From CBDDCQ01 sp965226285 (lineage in GTDB: Bacteria > Bacteroidota > Bacteroidia > Flavobacteriales > Ichthyobacteriaceae): a stretch of 64,000 nt of DNA. The notes beneath the pieces are model-generated. The model worked only from the letters and a program-made list of their open reading frames with translations, was not told the origin of the DNA and did not search any database. The stretch lies in assembly GCA_965226285.1 (NCBI GenBank), contig CBDDCQ010000006.1:930001-994000 (forward strand). The letters are read 5' to 3'. Positions 16,116-27,000 of this stretch are shown in pieces. The position numbers were made by a program, and so were the translations under genes. Positions within the stretch are counted from its first letter, which is position 1. Every line of letters starts with the position of its first letter.

Positions 16116-17080
16116 AAAACAAATTGATATGTATCGTTTTTTTGTTGGGTGTACTTTGTGGGTATTCACAGAGAAGATTACCTATGAATAGTCAGTATTT
16201 AATGAATAATTACTTTATGATAAGCCCATCTTATATAGCTCCTTATGGAACTTATAGTAAAATTAGATTGACTCATAGGCATCAATGGTTAGGCTTAGAG
16301 AGATCACCCTATACTACAATATTAACATTTCAGAGTAGTTATTTTAAAAATAGTGCTGTTGGAGGTTATGTATTTGGAGATAGTAATGGAATATATAGTC
16401 AAAAAGGAGGACAACTTACCTATGCATACCAAATTAATATGAAAAAAGATATGAGTTATAAACACGCATTATCTTTTGGTTTGTCATTTAATTTGCTCCA
16501 AAATAGTATAGATAGAACAAAGTTATATCAAATAGACAAAAACGATCCTGTTTTAACAGGAAAAACTTCCGAAATAGTTCCAGATTTTAATTTTGGAGTG
16601 TCTTATAACTTCAAAGACTTTTTCGCTAGTTTGGCTTGGTTCAATATACTTACAGCAAATAGTTATAGTCAGTTAAATACACAAATACAAAACAATGAGG
16701 TTAATGATATTAGAATCTTGGCTTCAGCTGGATATTTGGCTTACCAAAATCAATATTTTAGTATAGTGCCTTCGATATTTTTTAATTACTCTTCTGCAAT
16801 ATATTCTTTTGTAGATATTAATGTGAGGCTTAATTTTGTAGAAGAATTATTTGACTATTGGTTTATTATTTCTACTAGAAAAGCTTTTGATAATGATGAA
16901 TTGTCGTCTATATCAACTATTTTGGGGCTTACTAAAGATAATTACCATTTTGGGTATAATTTTGAATTGCCTTTAGATAAGATTATGGGATTTGGGACGC
17001 ATCAGATTATGTTAGGAATAGATATTAATTTTGGTAATGAAGTAAAAAAGAAAAAGAAGTTTTGTGGATGCCCCGGATAG
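16109..17080 (+). CDS. PorP/SprF-family type IX secretion membrane protein
   Basis: A 323-residue outer-membrane protein with a signal peptide (MLKNKLICIVFLLGVLCGYS) and the conserved opening RLPMNSQYLMNNYFMISPSY, typical of PorP/SprF proteins (NQYLLNxYxxNPAxAG in most members). A 14-strand barrel is expected. These proteins anchor type B T9SS substrates or support gliding. Many Bacteroidota carry several paralogs, so this may be a general family member and not PorP itself. It overlaps aroA by 7 bases. The Cys-rich end KKKKKFCGCPG is unusual for a barrel protein. Confidence 0.82.
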   Translation: MLKNKLICIVFLLGVLCGYSQRRLPMNSQYLMNNYFMISPSYIAPYGTYSKIRLTHRHQWLGLERSPYTTILTFQSSYFKNSAVGGYVFGDSNGIYSQKGGQLTYAYQINMKKDMSYKHALSFGLSFNLLQNSIDRTKLYQIDKNDPVLTGKTSEIVPDFNFGVSYNFKDFFASLAWFNILTANSYSQLNTQIQNNEVNDIRILASAGYLAYQNQYFSIVPSIFFNYSSAIYSFVDINVRLNFVEELFDYWFIISTRKAFDNDELSSISTILGLTKDNYHFGYNFELPLDKIMGFGTHQIMLGIDINFGNEVKKKKKFCGCPG

Positions 17081-17104
17081 AGTATAATGTAAAATCAATG
17101 CAAT

Positions 17105-17178
17105 GCCCCTGTAGTTCAATTGGATAGAATATCGGATTTCGGCTCCGAGGGTTGGAGGTTCGAATCCTCTCAGGGGTA
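17105..17178 (+). tRNA. tRNA-Arg (anticodon TCG)
   Basis: A 74-base cloverleaf. The acceptor GCCCCTG pairs with CAGGGGT, the anticodon stem TCGGA/TCCGA encloses the loop TTTCGGC, and the T-stem is GGAGG/CCTCT around TTCGAAT. Anticodon positions 34-36 read TCG, decoding CGA/CGG arginine codons. CCA is not encoded. It lies between the PorP-like gene and tsaC on the same strand. Confidence 0.93.
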
Positions 17179-17195
17179 CTAATTTAAATTTTTGT

Positions 17196-17819
17196 ATGGC
17201 AGAGTATATCAAATTGTATGAAGAAAATCCATATCCTCCCTATATTTCAAAGATAGTTAAGGTACTTAAAAAAGGAGGGGTTATCATATATCCTACTGAT
17301 ACCGTTTACGCTTTGGGTTGTGATATTACAAATCAAAAAGCACTTGAGCGGATAGCTCTAATCAAGCAGGTGAAATTAGCCAAAGCCAATTTTACTTTTG
17401 TATGTTTAGATTTAAGTAACCTCTCAGATTATACCAAGCAAGTAGATACTGCTACATATAAAATGTTAAAACGAGCATTGCCTGGTCCTTTCACGTTTAT
17501 TTTAAAAGGAGGTTCAGGACTTCCAAAAGTATTTAAAGCCAAAAAATATGTGGGAATAAGAATCCCTGATAGTAATATAGTGAAGGAAATAGTTAAAACA
17601 TTAGGCAATCCTATTGTTACAACATCTATTCATCACGAAGATGAAATTATAGATTATATGACGGACCCTCGAGAAATATATGAGAGATATCATAAAATGG
17701 TAGATTTGATAATAGATGCAGGTTATGGAGGAAATGTACCGTCAACAGTAATAAATTTATCTGATGGTCAGATAGAACTTATAAGGCAAGGTAAAGGAAA
17801 TATAGAAGATATATTATAG
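17196..17819 (+). CDS. tsaC: L-threonylcarbamoyladenylate synthase (Sua5/YciO/YrdC family)
   Basis: A 207-residue enzyme making the threonylcarbamoyl-AMP used for t6A37 modification of ANN-decoding tRNAs. Seen are GGVIIYPTDTVYALGCD near residue 28, the RALPGPFTFILKG block, VGIRIPDSNI and the C-terminal PSTVINLSDG that closes the active site. It lacks the C-terminal Sua5 domain, as do most members in this phylum. It starts 17 bases after tRNA-Arg. A YciO-type paralog is the alternative. Confidence 0.88.
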   Translation: MAEYIKLYEENPYPPYISKIVKVLKKGGVIIYPTDTVYALGCDITNQKALERIALIKQVKLAKANFTFVCLDLSNLSDYTKQVDTATYKMLKRALPGPFTFILKGGSGLPKVFKAKKYVGIRIPDSNIVKEIVKTLGNPIVTTSIHHEDEIIDYMTDPREIYERYHKMVDLIIDAGYGGNVPSTVINLSDGQIELIRQGKGNIEDIL

Positions 17820-17871
17820 TGTTAAATATGTTATTTGACTGCTTTTAAATTATTAGAAAATAGCAAATTTT

Positions 17872-19644
17872 ATGACTCCAGTTATTGACAAAGAAAATAT
17901 CGTTAAAGAAAATGAATTCTTAAAGGATTATAGCTGTATGCAACAAGAGGGTTTAATAAAGGAATTGGAGTCTTTGATTAAGACACAGGCAGTCGAAAAT
18001 ATTAGAAAAGAAGTAAATGAAGTTAAACGATGCTTTGATGCTAAGATCGATAAAGATAAGAATAAAAAAAGGCAGGAGTATATAGAAAATGGAGGAGAAG
18101 AAAAGGATTTTCATTATGATTCTACAAATTTGAATAAATTTAATGAGGTATATAAAACTTATAAGGAAAAAATTAATAAATATTACAAGCAAGTAGCTAT
18201 TGAAAATAAAAAGAATATTGCCATAAAACACGAAGTGCTAAAGGAATTAAAAGCCTTAAGTGAGCAGAAGCCTCCTATTAATAAATCTTTTTTTGATACC
18301 CTTTATGGATTGAAAGATAGATGGAGGGATACTGGTCGTATTACTGATGTTAAAACATCTGATGACTTATGGCAGAATTATAAGCATTATTTAGACGTAT
18401 TGAATAATTATTTGAAATTAAGTAATGAATTTAGAGATATAGATGTAAAATATAATTTAGAACAACGTTTAAAAATTGTAGAAAGAGCAAAATTGCTTCT
18501 GCAAGAGCCTGATATAAGAAAAAGAATGGAAGAGTTGGAAATCCTAAAGAGGATATGGGATGAGGTAGGTTTTATACCAAATAAACAAGGTAGAGAAAGT
18601 TGGGAAGAGTTTAGACAGATCAGTAAGCAAATCTATGATAAGAAGAAAGAACAAATTGTCCTGCTCAATAAAGAATATAAAATTAATTTGGAAATAAAAA
18701 GAGCATTGTGTGATGAGATAGAACAATTACTCGAAGGATTAGATGATATCAAAGTATATGCTGTTTGGAAAGAGAAAAGTATTAATTTTGATAATATTGT
18801 AGAAAAATTTAGCCAAACAGGAATAGTGCCTCGTAGTGCTAAAAAGGATATTTTAGATAGATTTATGGGGGCTAAAAGAACATTTATAAAAAAGAGAAAT
18901 ACTTTTTATAAGTATTATAATCAGGATGTTACAAATAAGTTAAAAGACTATAAAATACTATTGAATCAGGTAGATGAATTAAAGGAAAGTAATCATTGGG
19001 ATATTGCCTCTATGAAGATAAAAGAAATACAACGAATATGGAAACTAAAAGGAGTAATTAAGAGTAAAAAATACTATGAGCTAAAAAGTAAATTGGATAA
19101 AAAATGTGATTATTTTTTTGAAAGATATAGGAATAGATTCTCAGAGAATATAGAGCTGTATCAAGAAAATATAGAACATAGAAAAGCATTGTTGAATGAA
19201 ATAGAAAATCTTACACCAAAGGGAGATAGGGAGAAAGATATAACGCTAATAATAGGTTATATACATAAATGGAAAAATATGGGAGAAGTACTTCCCAATG
19301 AAAAGGTAATTATAGAAGAAAGGTTTTCTAATTTGTTATTGTCTTATGCAAATAAAATAAACTTATCTATGGAGGAGCTTGAAAATATTCAGTTTGAAGC
19401 ACAAGTAAAAAATGTAGTAGAAAAAAATGATATGAGGTATCTAAAAAATATGTTGTTAAGTATTCAAAATAATGTAACTGAATTAAAGAAAGAAATACGA
19501 CAGTTAGAAAATAATTTAGGGTTCTTTGTGCATTCAAAATCAAATCCGTTTAAAAATGAAATTCAAGCCAAAATAGAAAGGCTTAGCTGTAAATTGAAAT
19601 TATACGAATATAGACTAAATTATTTAAAGAAAGTAAAGATATAA
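17872..19644 (+). CDS. DUF349-repeat protein
   Basis: A 590-residue, highly charged, almost wholly helical cytoplasmic protein built of repeated DUF349 helical units of about 70 residues. Repeated motifs are LKDRWRDTGRI, LKRIWDEVGFIPNK, FSQTGIVPRSAKKDI, IQRIWKLKGVI and IHKWKNMGEVLPNE. The unit function is unknown. In Flavobacteriia I recall a DUF349 gene beside the topoisomerase IV genes, as here (parE starts 3 bases after its stop). This suggests a co-expressed chromosome-related role but does not prove one. Confidence 0.85.
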   Translation: MTPVIDKENIVKENEFLKDYSCMQQEGLIKELESLIKTQAVENIRKEVNEVKRCFDAKIDKDKNKKRQEYIENGGEEKDFHYDSTNLNKFNEVYKTYKEKINKYYKQVAIENKKNIAIKHEVLKELKALSEQKPPINKSFFDTLYGLKDRWRDTGRITDVKTSDDLWQNYKHYLDVLNNYLKLSNEFRDIDVKYNLEQRLKIVERAKLLLQEPDIRKRMEELEILKRIWDEVGFIPNKQGRESWEEFRQISKQIYDKKKEQIVLLNKEYKINLEIKRALCDEIEQLLEGLDDIKVYAVWKEKSINFDNIVEKFSQTGIVPRSAKKDILDRFMGAKRTFIKKRNTFYKYYNQDVTNKLKDYKILLNQVDELKESNHWDIASMKIKEIQRIWKLKGVIKSKKYYELKSKLDKKCDYFFERYRNRFSENIELYQENIEHRKALLNEIENLTPKGDREKDITLIIGYIHKWKNMGEVLPNEKVIIEERFSNLLLSYANKINLSMEELENIQFEAQVKNVVEKNDMRYLKNMLLSIQNNVTELKKEIRQLENNLGFFVHSKSNPFKNEIQAKIERLSCKLKLYEYRLNYLKKVKI

Positions 19645-19647
19645 TCA

Positions 19648-21507
19648 ATGGCTAAAAAAAATACCAATTATACCGAAAATAATATAAAATCATTAGACTG
19701 GAAGGAGCATATTAGAATACGTCCGGGAATGTATGTAGGTAAGTTGGGCGATGGTTCTTCTCCAGATGATGGGATATATATATTACTCAAAGAAATTATA
19801 GATAACTCTATAGATGAGTTTGTAATGGGAGCGGGAAAAACTATAGAGGTAACCATTAAACAAGGTCGAGTTACTGTAAGAGATTATGGTAGGGGTATTC
19901 CGCTGGGTAAAGTCGTAGATTGTGTATCACAAATCAATACAGGGGGTAAATACGATAGTAGAGCGTTTAAAAAATCTGTGGGACTAAATGGAGTGGGTAC
20001 AAAGGCAGTAAATGCGCTTTCTTCTTATTTTAGCATAGAATCTGTAAGAGATGAGCAAGTCAAATTAGCTAAATTTTGTCAAGGTAATATCACCAATGAT
20101 GCAGATATTGTATTTTCTAAATCTAAGGTAGGTACTAAAATTACTTTTATACCTGATGATACTATATTTATAAATTATAAGTTTAGACAAGAGTATGTGG
20201 AAAGTATGATAAAAAATTATGCTTATCTAAATCCCGGATTGACCATTACTTATAACGATGAAAAGTATTTTTCTGAAAATGGACTAAAAGATTTACTCAC
20301 TAATATGATAGATGAAAGAGAACTTCTACACCCAATAGTACATTTAAAAGGAGATGATATAGAAGTGGCATTTAGTTTTCATAATAGGCAATATGGTGAA
20401 GAATACTATTCTTTTGTAAATGGACAACACACCACTCAAGGAGGAACACATCAAATGGCTTTTAGAGAGGCTATTGTAAAAACTTTGAGAGACCATTACA
20501 AGAAGAATTACGATGCTTCTGATGTGAGAAGGTCTATTGTAGCCACCATAAGTATAAAGATAGAAGAACCTGTTTTTGAGTCTCAAACCAAAACTAAATT
20601 AGGTTCCTTAGAAATGGGCCCTGGTTTAGTAACGGTAAGAACTTATGTAAATGATTTTATCAAGCACAAATTAGATAATTTTTTGCATAAAAATAAAGAT
20701 ATAACCGAGGTCATTAATCGAAAAATACTCGAAGCTCAAAAAGAGAGAAAAGAGCTGTTAGGTATTAAAAAGTTAGCTCGAGAACGCGCTAAAAAGGCAA
20801 GTTTGCACAACAAAAAATTAAGAGATTGTAGGCAACATTATAACAATGATAGATCTTCCCTTAAATTGGAAACGATGCTTTTCATTACCGAGGGAGACTC
20901 TGCTAGTGGTTCCATCACTAAATCCAGAAATGTAGAAACGCAAGCTGTATTTAGTTTGAAGGGAAAACCTTTGAACTCTTATGGACTTACCAAAAAGATC
21001 GTATATGAAAATGAGGAGTTTAATTTATTACAATCTGCATTGAATATAGAAAATGGGCTGGAAAATTTGCGGTACAATAATATTGTATTAGCTACGGATG
21101 CCGATGTAGATGGTATGCATATTCGTTTACTTTTAATTACATTCTTTTTGCAATTCTTCCCCGAGGTTATCAAAGAAGGACATTTGTACATTTTAGAAAC
21201 TCCTTTATTTAGAGTGAGAAACAAAAAAGAGACTATTTATTGTTATAGTGAAGAAGAAAAACAACAAGCTATAGAAAAATTAAAAAATAAGATAGAAATT
21301 ACTAGATTCAAAGGGTTGGGTGAAATATCTCCCAATGAATTTAAAAATTTTATAGATAAAGATATAAAATTAAATCCAGTGATGATAGATAAAAATTCAT
21401 CTATAGCAGATTTACTTAGGTTTTATATGGGCAAAAATACGCAACAAAGACAAGAATTTATCATTGAAAATTTGAAAGTAGAAAAAGATTTATTGCATGA
21501 GCAGTAA
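19648..21507 (+). CDS. parE: DNA topoisomerase IV subunit B
   Basis: A 619-residue ATPase subunit of a type IIA topoisomerase. The GHKL ATP site is visible as LKEIIDNSIDEF, RDYGRGIPLG and GLNGVGTKAVNALSS; the TOPRIM domain as MLFITEGDSASGSI and ATDADVDGMHIR. It lies between DUF349 and the A subunit with only 15 bases to the next gene. I call it topoisomerase IV and not gyrase because its partner lacks a gyrase-like C-terminus and carries the DLLIDTQGNWGN signature of the Bacteroidota ParC group. Confidence 0.92.
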   Translation: MAKKNTNYTENNIKSLDWKEHIRIRPGMYVGKLGDGSSPDDGIYILLKEIIDNSIDEFVMGAGKTIEVTIKQGRVTVRDYGRGIPLGKVVDCVSQINTGGKYDSRAFKKSVGLNGVGTKAVNALSSYFSIESVRDEQVKLAKFCQGNITNDADIVFSKSKVGTKITFIPDDTIFINYKFRQEYVESMIKNYAYLNPGLTITYNDEKYFSENGLKDLLTNMIDERELLHPIVHLKGDDIEVAFSFHNRQYGEEYYSFVNGQHTTQGGTHQMAFREAIVKTLRDHYKKNYDASDVRRSIVATISIKIEEPVFESQTKTKLGSLEMGPGLVTVRTYVNDFIKHKLDNFLHKNKDITEVINRKILEAQKERKELLGIKKLARERAKKASLHNKKLRDCRQHYNNDRSSLKLETMLFITEGDSASGSITKSRNVETQAVFSLKGKPLNSYGLTKKIVYENEEFNLLQSALNIENGLENLRYNNIVLATDADVDGMHIRLLLITFFLQFFPEVIKEGHLYILETPLFRVRNKKETIYCYSEEEKQQAIEKLKNKIEITRFKGLGEISPNEFKNFIDKDIKLNPVMIDKNSSIADLLRFYMGKNTQQRQEFIIENLKVEKDLLHEQ

Positions 21508-21522
21508 AATAATAATGGGTAA

Positions 21523-24054
21523 ATGGAAGAAGAATACCAAGATATAAATCACCATGAGGAACAAGTAAATATTACCAAAGTTACAGGTATGTATCAAGAT
21601 TGGTTCTTGGATTATGCCTCTTATGTGATATTAGAAAGAGCTGTTCCAGATATCAGCGATGGTTTTAAACCTGTTCAGAGGAGAATTATGCATTCTCTCA
21701 AAGAATTAGATGACCAAAGGTATAATAAGGTAGCCAATGTAGTGGGAAATACCATGAAATACCATCCGCATGGAGATACCTCTATATCCGATGCTATTGT
21801 GCAGTTAGGACAAAAAGATTTACTTATAGATACGCAAGGAAATTGGGGAAATATCTTTACAGGGGATAGAGCTGCAGCTGCTCGTTATATCGAAGCGCGT
21901 CTATCTAAATTTGCTTTGGAGGTAGTTTTTAATCCTAAAACTACTATATGGCAGGCTTCGTATGATGGTAGAAATAAAGAGCCCATTCACTTGCCCGTTA
22001 AGTTTCCTTTGATTTTAGCTCAAGGAGTGGAGGGAATAGCTGTAGGACTTTCTACTAAAATAATGCCTCATAATTTTATAGAACTTATAGATGCATCTAT
22101 AAAGAATATCAAAGGTATAAAACCTAAGATTTATCCTGATTTTCCCACTGGAGGAATGGCAGATTTTACTAATTATAGTGATGGACTTAGAGGTGGAAAA
22201 ATAAAATTAAGGGCTCGTGTATGTCAAAGAGATAAAAAAACATTAAAAATATACGAATTACCCTTTGGAACTACCACCTCTACACTGATAGATTCCATTA
22301 TAAAAGCGAATGATAAGGGAAAGATAAAGATTAAAAAAATAGAAGATAATACAGCTGAAAATGTAGAAATTCTCATTCATTTAGCTAATGATGTATCTCC
22401 AGATAAAACCATAGATGCACTTTATGCTTTTACAGATTGTCAAGTGTCTATATCGCCATTAGCCTGTGTAATACAAGATGAAAAACCGCTGTTCTTAGGC
22501 GTGTCTGAAATTTTGTATCGCTCTACAGAAAACACAAAATATTTATTAAAAAGAGAGTTGGAAATTAAATTGAATGAATTACAAGAACAGTGGCATTTTT
22601 TATCCTTAGAGCGTATATTTATAGAGCAAAGAATATATAGAAATATAGAGGACGAAGAGACTTGGGAAGGCGTAATATCTACCATAGATAAAGGATTGAA
22701 ACCTTATATAAAACACTTGATAAGAAAGGTAACACAAGATGATATTATCAAACTTACCGAAATTAAAATTAAACGGATCTCTAAATTTGATTTGGATAAG
22801 GCGCAACAAGTTATAGAGAACATCGAAGAGCAGATCAAACAAGTAAAATACCATCTCGAAAACCTTATAGATTTTGCGATAAATTATTTTAAAAACTTAA
22901 AACAAAAATATAAACAAAGCAGAGATAGAAAAACCGAAATAAGAGTATTTGACGACATTAATGCCCATAAGGTGGCTGTATCGAATACTAAACTCTATGT
23001 AAATAGAGAGGAGGGTTTCATAGGTACACAGATTAAAAAAGATGAGTTCGCCTTTGAGTGTTCAGATATAGATGATATTATCGTATTTAAAAAAGATGGA
23101 ACGATGCTGGTGACTAAGGTTACCAGTAAAATGTTTGTAGGTAAGCATATCATTTATTTAAGCGTATTTGAAAAAGGAGATGAACGTATGGTGTATAATA
23201 TGATATACAGAGATGGTAAAACCAAAATATCGTACAAAAAGAGATTTAATGTAACTGCCATTACCAGAGATAAAGAGTATCGTCTTACGCAGGCAAACAA
23301 GGGATCAGAAGTATTGTATTTTTCTGCTAATCCCAATGGAGAGGCTGAAAAAGTTACAGTGCACCTTACAAGAGGTAAAACAATAAAGATACTCAAATTT
23401 GATATAGATTTTTCGGATCTCGAAATAAAGAGTAAAGGAGTAAAAGGTAATATGGTAACACCATACCCTATAAAAAGGATTGAATTCAAAAAAAAAGGAA
23501 TTTCTACCTTACCACCCAGAGACATTTGGTTTGATAACACGATACAAAGGCTTAATACTGACGGTGTAGGAAAGTTACTCGGCAAGTTCTTACCCAATGA
23601 AAAAATATTAACCATATACCAATCTGGAACCTATAAAATTATAGAGGTAGATTTGAATGCACATTTTGACGATGATATGATAGTGATAGAAAAATGGAAC
23701 CCTAATAAACCTATATCTGTAATTTACTACGAAGGCTTAAAACAAAGATTTTATATCAAGAGGTTTTTGGTTAAAAGTGCAAAGGGTAAAGAAAAAATGA
23801 TCACGGATCATAAAGACTCTTTTTTAGAATGGGTATCTACGGATGATTTACCAAGGGTAGAGGTAGTATATGCTAAAGAGCGGAATAAACCTCAAAGGGA
23901 AAATACGATTATAAATGTAAAAGAATTTATAGCTGTAAGGGGTATTAAAGCTATGGGTAATCAACTTACAGCTTATAAAGTAAAGCAAGTAAATGCTTTA
24001 GAACCATTTCGCTCAGTAACCACTAAAAAAAATCCCCCTTTGCTTCCCCTTTAA
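21523..24054 (+). CDS. parC: DNA topoisomerase IV subunit A
   Basis: An 843-residue strand-cleaving subunit. The catalytic Tyr is in AAARYIEARLSKF (about residue 128). The quinolone-determining region reads HPHGDTSISDAIVQL, with Thr where E. coli GyrA has Ser83. The C-terminal domain is a divergent beta-pinwheel. The last codons (NPPLLPL and stop) are supplied by an inserted palindromic repeat (24034-24074), so the native C-terminus has been replaced by repeat sequence. It is the last gene of the DUF349-parE-parC unit. Confidence 0.92.
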   Translation: MEEEYQDINHHEEQVNITKVTGMYQDWFLDYASYVILERAVPDISDGFKPVQRRIMHSLKELDDQRYNKVANVVGNTMKYHPHGDTSISDAIVQLGQKDLLIDTQGNWGNIFTGDRAAAARYIEARLSKFALEVVFNPKTTIWQASYDGRNKEPIHLPVKFPLILAQGVEGIAVGLSTKIMPHNFIELIDASIKNIKGIKPKIYPDFPTGGMADFTNYSDGLRGGKIKLRARVCQRDKKTLKIYELPFGTTTSTLIDSIIKANDKGKIKIKKIEDNTAENVEILIHLANDVSPDKTIDALYAFTDCQVSISPLACVIQDEKPLFLGVSEILYRSTENTKYLLKRELEIKLNELQEQWHFLSLERIFIEQRIYRNIEDEETWEGVISTIDKGLKPYIKHLIRKVTQDDIIKLTEIKIKRISKFDLDKAQQVIENIEEQIKQVKYHLENLIDFAINYFKNLKQKYKQSRDRKTEIRVFDDINAHKVAVSNTKLYVNREEGFIGTQIKKDEFAFECSDIDDIIVFKKDGTMLVTKVTSKMFVGKHIIYLSVFEKGDERMVYNMIYRDGKTKISYKKRFNVTAITRDKEYRLTQANKGSEVLYFSANPNGEAEKVTVHLTRGKTIKILKFDIDFSDLEIKSKGVKGNMVTPYPIKRIEFKKKGISTLPPRDIWFDNTIQRLNTDGVGKLLGKFLPNEKILTIYQSGTYKIIEVDLNAHFDDDMIVIEKWNPNKPISVIYYEGLKQRFYIKRFLVKSAKGKEKMITDHKDSFLEWVSTDDLPRVEVVYAKERNKPQRENTIINVKEFIAVRGIKAMGNQLTAYKVKQVNALEPFRSVTTKKNPPLLPL

Positions 24055-24074
24055 AAAGGGGGAAGCAAAGGGGG
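24034..24074. repeat. Palindromic CCCCCTTTGCTTCCCC repeat overlapping the parC stop
   Basis: The arm CCCCCTTTGCTTCCCC is followed by TTTAAAAAG and the reverse-complement arm ending GCAAAGGGGG. The same core recurs near 28780-28810. It forms a strong hairpin between parC and the convergent lipoprotein gene and may now act as a bidirectional terminator. Confidence 0.75.
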
Positions 24075-24098
24075 TTAAAAATAAATAATTATTTTACC

Positions 24099-27000
24099 TT
24101 AATACCCCACCACTGATGCATGATTACCATATGTTAGGTTACCTTCCCAACGAGACACTTTTGCACTAGGTACATATATGTTAGTGAGCTTGCTACAATT
24201 ATAAAATGGATTATTTCCAATACTGGTTACGGAATTAGGAATCGTAATACTGGTAAGTGAAGTACAAGACCAAAATGCACCACCTCCAATACTGGTTACA
24301 AAATTACCAATCGTAATACTGGTAAGTTTCTTACAGTTATAAAATGCCGAATTTCCAATACTGGTTACGGAATTAGGAATCGTAATACTGGTAAGTTTGG
24401 TACAATGATTAAATGCTTGATCTCCAATACTGATTACGGAATTAGGAATCGTAATACTGGTAAGTGAAATACAACTAGTAAATGTATTATTTTCAATACT
24501 GGTTACAGAATTAGGAATCGTAATACTGGTAAGTTTGTCACAACCATAAAATGCCGAATTTCCAATACTGGTTACGGAATTAGGAATCGTAATACTGGTA
24601 AGTTCTCTACAATCGCGAAATGCCAAAGTTCCAATACTGGTTACGGAATTAGGAATCGTAATACTGGTAAGTTTGCTACAATCTGCAAATGCCCAATCTC
24701 CTATACTGATTACTTTGATGCCATTAACTTTATCAGGGATAGTTACTGTTGTTAAACTATTTCTGTCAACGGTTGTTTTAAGTGTTACTTTCCCACCACT
24801 ACTTATCTTAAAAATATCTCTATAACTATAAATATGAAACTGTGCACCTGTAATGGTTACATCATCTTTAGTATCGTGTACTAACACAAGGGTAAGCGTA
24901 AGTGTACCTACTTTGTTATAACTCGTAATTTTAGCTGAAGTACCGCTCCCTGAAACCAATGCACTTGTACCGTTTGTATTGGTAATGTTAACAGTTTTAA
25001 TGGTGTATCCATTCTTACCACTACCCATAACGCCTGCTAATAGCTCGGCATTGGTAATTTCGCCACCACTACTAAACGGCTTCGTTTGCTTCGTCCAAGT
25101 TAAACTTTCCGCACCGCCCTTCGTAATTTCAAACTGTGCGTTTCTAAGGGTTACATCTTCTTTAGTATCGTGTGCTAACACAAGGGTGAGCGTAAGCGTA
25201 CCAATTTTGAGATAACTCGTAATTTTAGCTGCTCTGCCGCTTCCTAAAACCCGCGCACTGGTCATGCCACCATAATTAGTAATATTAACGGTTTTAATGG
25301 TGTATCCATTCTTACCACTACCCGTAACGCCTGCTAATAGATTGGCATTGGTAATTTCGCCACCACTGCTAAACGCCTTCCTTTGCTTCGTCCAAGTTAA
25401 ACGCGGTGCTGACGCCTTCGTAATTTCAAACTGTGCATTTCTAAGGGTTACATCGTCTTTAGTATCGTGTACTAACACAAGGGTAAGCGTAAGCGTACCC
25501 ACTTTGGTATAACTCGTAATTTTAGCTGAAGTACCGCTCCCTGAAACACGCGCACCTGTACCGTTTGTATTGGCAATGTTAACGGTTTTAAGGGTGTAAC
25601 CCGTCTTGCCACTACCTGTAACGCCTGCTAATAAATGCGTATTGGTAATTTCGCCACCACTGCTAAACGCCTTCCTTTGCTTCGTCCAAGTTAAACGCGA
25701 TGCTGACGCCTTCGTAATTTCAAACTCCGCACCAGTAATGTTTTTATCCTCTTTGGTATCGTGTTCAAATACAATCGATAAAGTCAAAGTACCCGCCTTG
25801 GTATAACTGACGATCTTAGCTGAAGTGCCATTACCTAAAACCCTTGCTCCTGTACCTGCTTTATTACTTATGGCTACTGTTTTTATTCGATAGCCTGTTT
25901 TTGTACCGCTAAGACCGTTTAATAATTCTGCGTTGCTTATCTCTCCTCTATCACTATAAACCTTATTTTGTTTACGCCAAGTCAAATCAGCCGGTACGGG
26001 CATCTTTCTAATTTCAAACACTGCACTACTGAGCGTTTTTTCTGCTTTGGTAGCGTGCTGAAGTAAAAGCGTCAACGTCAAAATAGTAGCTTTGCCGTAA
26101 CCAATGATTTTAGCTGCAGTACCACTCCCTGAAACCCTTGCACCACTTCCTGATGAATCATTTGTAATCTGTACTGATTTGATACGATAGCCCTCTTTTG
26201 GTCCCTGTAAACCGCCTAATAATTCAACGTTGCTTATCTCTCCTGAAACACTATAAACCTTGCTTTGTCTGCTCCAAGTTAAAGGTACAGATACAGCTCC
26301 ACTGGTAAGTTCAAATTGTGCACCCGTTATAGTTTTATCTGCTTTCACATCATGTTCAAATACAAGTGTCAACGTCAAGACAGTTATTTTAGTATAACCA
26401 ACGATCTTAGCTGAAGTACCACTCCCTGAAACCCTCGCACCACTACTTGAGGAGTCACTTGTAATCGCTACACTTTTAATCCGATACCCTACTTTTGAAC
26501 CTTCGAGACCTGACAACAATTCAACGTTGCTTATCTCTTCACCAGAACGATACCTCTTCAATTGTTTTACCCAAGTTAAATTGGTAGGTGCAGCCATCTT
26601 CGTAATTTCAAATTGTGCACCCGTTATGGTTTTTTCTGCTTTGGTAGCGTGTTCAAATACAAGCGTCAAGGTTAAAGTACCCGCCTGGGTATAACCAACG
26701 ATCTTAGCTGCAGTACCACTACCTGAAACCCTTGCGCCTGTACCGTTTGCACTACTTATGGTTACTGATTTAATGGTATAGCCTGCTTTGGCAGCACTAC
26801 TACCCGTAAGACCCGCTAATAATCCTGCATTGCTTATCTCACCCCCTGAAACATAAGGCTTACTTTGTTTTGTCCATGTTAAACCAGAGACAGATGCCTT
26901 CGTAATCTCAAACTTCTTGCCCGTGAGGGTAACATCCACTTTGGCGGGGTGTTCAAATACAAGCGTCAAGGTCAAGATGCCCGCTTTGGTATAACCAACG

